Origin: Bin18 sp965200355
GTDB lineage: Bacteria; Desulfobacterota; Binatia; Bin18
Direction of reading: 5' to 3'
Assembly (NCBI GenBank): GCA_965200355.1
Contig: OZ241351.1
Location: 1,302,001 to 1,366,000 of the forward strand
Length of the DNA: 64,000 nucleotides
Shown here: piece after piece, positions 61,082 to 64,000 of the stretch
How positions within the stretch are numbered: position 1 is the stretch's first letter
How the letters are laid out: the number at the start of each line of letters is the position of its first letter
The notes under the pieces: generated by a model
What the model was told of the DNA's origin: nothing
The model's database searches: none
Seen by the model: only the letters and a program-made list of their open reading frames with translations
Made by a program: the position numbers and the translations under genes

Positions 61082-62452
61082 ATGACAACGCCGCCCTCCC
61101 TCCTCCGCGCGCTCCCATCTGTAGAGAAACTGCTGGCAGCACCAGCGCTTCAGCCCCTTCTGGCGCGTTATAACCGCCCGTATATCGCCGACCTGATTCG
61201 TCAGACGTTGGAGACCCTGCGTCAGGACATACGCTCCGGCGTACAGACCACACCGCCTGCCGAGCGTGACCTGGTTGAGCGTCTGACGGCCCGACTCCAG
61301 CGCGAGGACCAGCCCCCGCTGCGCTCGGTCGTCAACGCCACCGGCACGGGGCTGCACACCAATCTCGGGCGCGCCCTGCTCGCCCAGGAGGCGGTCTGCG
61401 CGGTGGTCCGCGCGGCGTCTACCCCCGTGACGCTCGAATACGACCTGTCTCAGGCCGGCCGCGGCGACCGGGACGACCTGGTTGAGGCCGACCTGAGGGC
61501 GCTGACCGGCGCGGAAGCGGCCACGGTCGTGAACAATAATGCCGCCGCGGTGTTATTGGCCCTGAACACGCTGGCCGAAGGACGGGAAGGCATTGTGTCC
61601 CGTGGGGAACTGATTGAGATTGGCGGCTCTTTTCGTATCCCGGAGGTCATGCGCAAGAGCGGCGTGGTGCTGCGCGAGGTCGGCACGACCAACCGGACCC
61701 ATCCGCGCGATTATGCCAGCGCCCTCTCGGCCCAGACGGGTGTTTTGCTCAAAGTCCATACCAGCAATTATCGGGTCGTGGGCTTCACCGCCGAGGTTGG
61801 CCTGGAAGCATTGGTCGCCATAGGCAGGGAGCATGGCGTCCCGGTCATGGAAGACCTGGGGGCTGGCGCGCTGATTGACCTGGTACGGTACGGACTGCCC
61901 CCGGAACCGGTGGTGGCCGCGCGGGTCGCCAAAGGCGCGGATGTGGTCACTTTCAGCGGCGATAAACTCCTCGGCGGGCCGCAGGCGGGGCTTATTGTCG
62001 GGCGCAAAGTCTGGGTGGACCAAATCAAAAAAAACCCGCTCAAACGCGCACTCCGCCTCGACAAGCTGACCCTGGCGGCCCTGAGCGCGACCCTGCGCCT
62101 GTATCGGCGTTCCCCGGACCTCCGGCGAGACTTACCCACCCTGCGTTGGCTCACCCGGCCGGTGAGCGAGATGGAGACCGTGGCGGCCCAGGCCGTTCCG
62201 CTCATCCAACAGGCGCTAGGAAACGCATTCTCGTTGAGCGTCGAGCCGGCAACCGCCCAGATTGGCAGCGGGGCGCTGCCAGAGGAGGAAATCCCCAGTA
62301 CGGTCATTGCGGTTCGGCATCGCGCCCTGTCCGTAGAAAAAATTGCCCAGCGTTTTCGGCAGGCCGAGCCGCCTATTTTGGGTCGGATTCACAACGACAC
62401 GTTCTTGCTTGACCTGCGCGGTGTTGTTGACCCGCACGACCTTGTGCCGTGA
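61082..62452 (+). CDS. selA: L-seryl-tRNA(Sec) selenium transferase
   Basis: 456-residue PLP enzyme that converts Ser-tRNA(Sec) to Sec-tRNA(Sec) with selenophosphate. The N-terminal tRNA-binding segment is SLLRALPSVEKLLAAPAL; RSVVNATGTGLHTNLGRALL, GDRDDLVEADLRALTGAEAA and the PLP-Lys motif TFSGDKLLGGPQAGLIVG are conserved. ATG 61082 with GAGCGGG upstream is chosen. The tRNA-Sec gene follows 34 bases after the stop, on the other strand. Neither selB nor selD is in the window. Confidence 0.95.
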   Translation: MTTPPSLLRALPSVEKLLAAPALQPLLARYNRPYIADLIRQTLETLRQDIRSGVQTTPPAERDLVERLTARLQREDQPPLRSVVNATGTGLHTNLGRALLAQEAVCAVVRAASTPVTLEYDLSQAGRGDRDDLVEADLRALTGAEAATVVNNNAAAVLLALNTLAEGREGIVSRGELIEIGGSFRIPEVMRKSGVVLREVGTTNRTHPRDYASALSAQTGVLLKVHTSNYRVVGFTAEVGLEALVAIGREHGVPVMEDLGAGALIDLVRYGLPPEPVVAARVAKGADVVTFSGDKLLGGPQAGLIVGRKVWVDQIKKNPLKRALRLDKLTLAALSATLRLYRRSPDLRRDLPTLRWLTRPVSEMETVAAQAVPLIQQALGNAFSLSVEPATAQIGSGALPEEEIPSTVIAVRHRALSVEKIAQRFRQAEPPILGRIHNDTFLLDLRGVVDPHDLVP

Positions 62453-62486
62453 ACGCCTCTCTATAGAACTCACAGGTGAGGGAGCT

Positions 62487-62581
62487 TGGCGGAGAAGGGA
62501 TGGAGTCGAACCATCCGCGCAACTTACGCCACGCAACTCGGTTTTGAAGACCGGTACGGCCACCGGGCCGTATCCTTCCCC
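62487..62581 (-). tRNA. selC: Selenocysteine tRNA (anticodon UCA)
   Basis: 95 bases including the 3' CCA, which is encoded. The features of tRNA-Sec are present: an 8-bp acceptor stem (GGGGAAGG with CCTTCTCC), a long six-pair D stem (ACGGCC with GGCCGT), an anticodon loop CTTCAAA (anticodon TCA), a long variable arm (GCGTGGC-GTAA-GTTGCGC) and a five-pair T stem with TTCGACT loop. One C-A mismatch closes the anticodon stem. It converges with selA. Confidence 0.93.
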
Positions 62582-62883
62582 CCAGCCAGTCTCAGCGCTT
62601 ACCATGCCAGCAGAGGTGAGTCCAGCAATTTGTGGCGCGTATCCGGCGCTGGGCTCAAAGGGAAAAGGGAGAAGACGGAGCAGAGTCCGAAATTGACACC
62701 CTCACCAGAAAATTTTATAGCAGGGAACTGAGGGGAGAGGCGCGGCGGGGCCAGTCCAACAAATATCCATAAGTAAATGGATAAAACTCTCCATGGAAAA
62801 GAACATCCACTTCTACTCTAAATTTCTCTCGGCTGAGAGTAAACGTAAACAAAGGGCTTGCTCCCCATAAGCCAATTTTACTT

Positions 62884-63744
62884 TTGTCTGTGATCGAACT
62901 TATCGGACAGGGAAAGATCAAAGAAAATCAAATCCCGTTATCCCCTGAGCTCATCGCGTCGTTCCTGAAATATTGGTCCCAACTCGGAACGGAAGCGTAT
63001 CGTCCAGATATCGCCCTTCCCTTCTTCCATATGAAAAGCGGGAAATTCTGGCATCTCAAAGCAAAGCCGGGATTTGAGGCCATTACTTCTTCTCGGATCA
63101 GGCTCAGGACTATCGCGGCCCTTCACGATGCTGTTCAGTATGCTTTTCTCGACGACGAATTATTCAGTCTCTTGCAAATTCCCGTGGCGCGAAATGCTCT
63201 GGCCAGGGTCTTGGCCCTGAGGTGGTTTCCCCACCGCAAAAGCGACATAGAACGGATGCTGGAAATTAATTCGTTCCAAGCGCTCCAAGATCGCTTACAG
63301 CAGGAGGGGGGTCTCGTGTACGGCCCGGAAGACTTAAAGAATGAAGAAGAACTCGTCGTAAGAAGCACTGCCTTTCGGAGGATAGTCATTTCGGTATATG
63401 AACAGCGTTGCGCGTTTTGCGGCCTCCAAATCATTGACTCATTCGGCCAGGGTGTTGTCGATGGTGCTCACATCATGCCTTTCTCCAAATTTCGCGATGA
63501 TCGAATTAGCAACGGTCTATCTCTCTGCAAAAATCACCACTGGGCATTTGATCGCGGCTGGTTCAGTATAGATGAAGGTTATAAAATTCTCGTTTCTAAA
63601 AATCTTCGAGAAAAGTCTCCGAATGCAAAGCCGACAAGTCGCTTTCAGCGCGAACGGATTCTGTTGCCGGCAAAAGAAATTTATGCCCCTAGTCCCGATT
63701 CCCTCCACTGGCACAGAGAGAATGTGTTCGACTCATCAGGCTGA
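62884..63744 (+). CDS. HNH endonuclease, probably with a frameshifted N-terminus
   Basis: 286 residues from TTG 62884. The C-terminal HNH domain has CAFCGLQI, then DGAHIMPFSKFRDDRISNGL and SLCKNHHWAFDRGW with the zinc Cys and catalytic His; the N-terminal part (ALPFFHMKSGKFWHLKAKPG) is like the DNA-recognition domain of modification-dependent (type IV-like) HNH nucleases. The coding frame extends upstream as APHKPILLLSV, which is typical of the family, and reaches ATG 62793 if one T in the run at 62823-62825 is removed. So the true start is likely 62793. Confidence 0.75.
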   Translation: MSVIELIGQGKIKENQIPLSPELIASFLKYWSQLGTEAYRPDIALPFFHMKSGKFWHLKAKPGFEAITSSRIRLRTIAALHDAVQYAFLDDELFSLLQIPVARNALARVLALRWFPHRKSDIERMLEINSFQALQDRLQQEGGLVYGPEDLKNEEELVVRSTAFRRIVISVYEQRCAFCGLQIIDSFGQGVVDGAHIMPFSKFRDDRISNGLSLCKNHHWAFDRGWFSIDEGYKILVSKNLREKSPNAKPTSRFQRERILLPAKEIYAPSPDSLHWHRENVFDSSG

Positions 63745-63768
63745 TTTGGAGAAGGGTGGGAGATAGAG

Positions 63769-63918
63769 ATGCGCTATACAGTCCTTCTTGAACCGGCAGA
63801 GGAAGGGGGCTTCCAGATATGGTGTCCCGCCCTGACGGGCTGTCATTCGCAGGGGGACACGCCAGAGGAAGCGTTGGACAACATCCAGGCAGCAAGCGCG
63901 GCCTCTCTGGAGAGCTGA
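63769..63918 (+). CDS. HicB-like antitoxin, short
   Basis: 49-residue protein: YTVLLEPAEEGGFQIWCPAL then TGCHSQGDTPEEALDNIQAA is the HicB pattern of type II antitoxins. HicB is usually 70 or more residues, so the C-terminal DNA-binding part is missing or absent. No hicA is visible before or after in the window. ATG 63769 follows a weak GGAGA site. Confidence 0.65.
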   Translation: MRYTVLLEPAEEGGFQIWCPALTGCHSQGDTPEEALDNIQAASAASLES

Positions 63919-63972
63919 CGAGAGGAAGGCTCGCCTCTCAGGACGCCGATGCTTTTGTAACAACAGGAGAGA

Positions 63973-64000
63973 ATGCGACCAACTTTGCTGAGCTTGCGGA
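63973..64000 (+). CDS. Start of a gene running off the window
   Basis: ATG 63973 after CAGGAGAGA begins MRPTLLSLR and continues past the end of the window. Only nine codons are visible; no function can be given. Confidence 0.3.

Overview
The window reads as a high-GC Gram-negative bacterial chromosome with few long gaps. The outer membrane is shown by three TonB-dependent receptor genes and several exported proteins. MenA, cytochrome c maturation system I with a Cys-type CcmE, LL-diaminopimelate aminotransferase, two LLM-class (possibly F420-linked) oxidoreductases, a ferredoxin:thioredoxin reductase catalytic subunit, and SelA with tRNA-Sec together suggest an uncultured delta-proteobacterium-like, Binatota or Tectomicrobia lineage. 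That placement is inference. There is no 16S gene and no clear prophage or insertion sequence.

Layout. 1-1093: the start of menA (minus strand) and a VOC/epimerase-like gene. 1170-7297: a complete Dpp/Opp-type peptide ABC transporter operon. 7338-8956: trxB-clpP (minus). 9125-13174: a five-gene, mostly membrane-protein cluster built around a DUF6754-like protein; it has no known function and is the best candidate for an undescribed system. 13211-17605: the translation/secretion block ffh-rpsP-KH protein-rimM-trmD-RNA methyltransferase-rplS (minus). 17774-23460: the cytochrome c maturation operon ccmE-F-H-I-A-B-C-D, with no ccmG. 23557-28741: an accessory strip with a heptad-repeat coiled-coil protein, a frameshifted secreted protein, a BrnT-type toxin-antitoxin pair, a LuxR helix-turn-helix fragment, a flavin-binding protein and an orphan CopG-type antitoxin. 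28818-36966: an LLM oxidoreductase and three tandem paralogous TonB receptors, the middle one a pseudogene.

36982-46073: a thioredoxin-reductase catalytic subunit, a 2-hydroxyacid dehydrogenase, a TrpC-like protein, an SDR, a lipoprotein, an RNase H-like nuclease, two overlapping amidohydrolases and Bpt. 46247-55153: catabolic-looking genes: a dienelactone hydrolase, dapL, an LLM oxidoreductase, a MetE-like protein, a sodium:solute symporter fused to winged-helix domains, and an HpaB-family flavoprotein. 55154-56519: small toxin-antitoxin loci, including a toxin gene reduced by internal deletion. 56593-60995: glmS, glmU and an esterase. 61082-62581: selA and the tRNA-Sec gene. 62793-64000: an HNH endonuclease and a HicB-like protein.

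How the parts work together. The peptide transporter, the TonB receptors and the sodium symporter give the cell broad uptake. The amidohydrolases, LLM oxidoreductases, HpaB-like flavoprotein, dienelactone hydrolase and SDR look like peripheral degradation of organic or aromatic compounds. The Ccm operon and MenA point to a menaquinone- and cytochrome c-based respiratory chain. Several genes carry single-base indels, some in homopolymers. These may be assembly errors, but the middle TonB receptor also has an in-frame TAA and a 29-bp tandem duplication, so it looks truly decayed.
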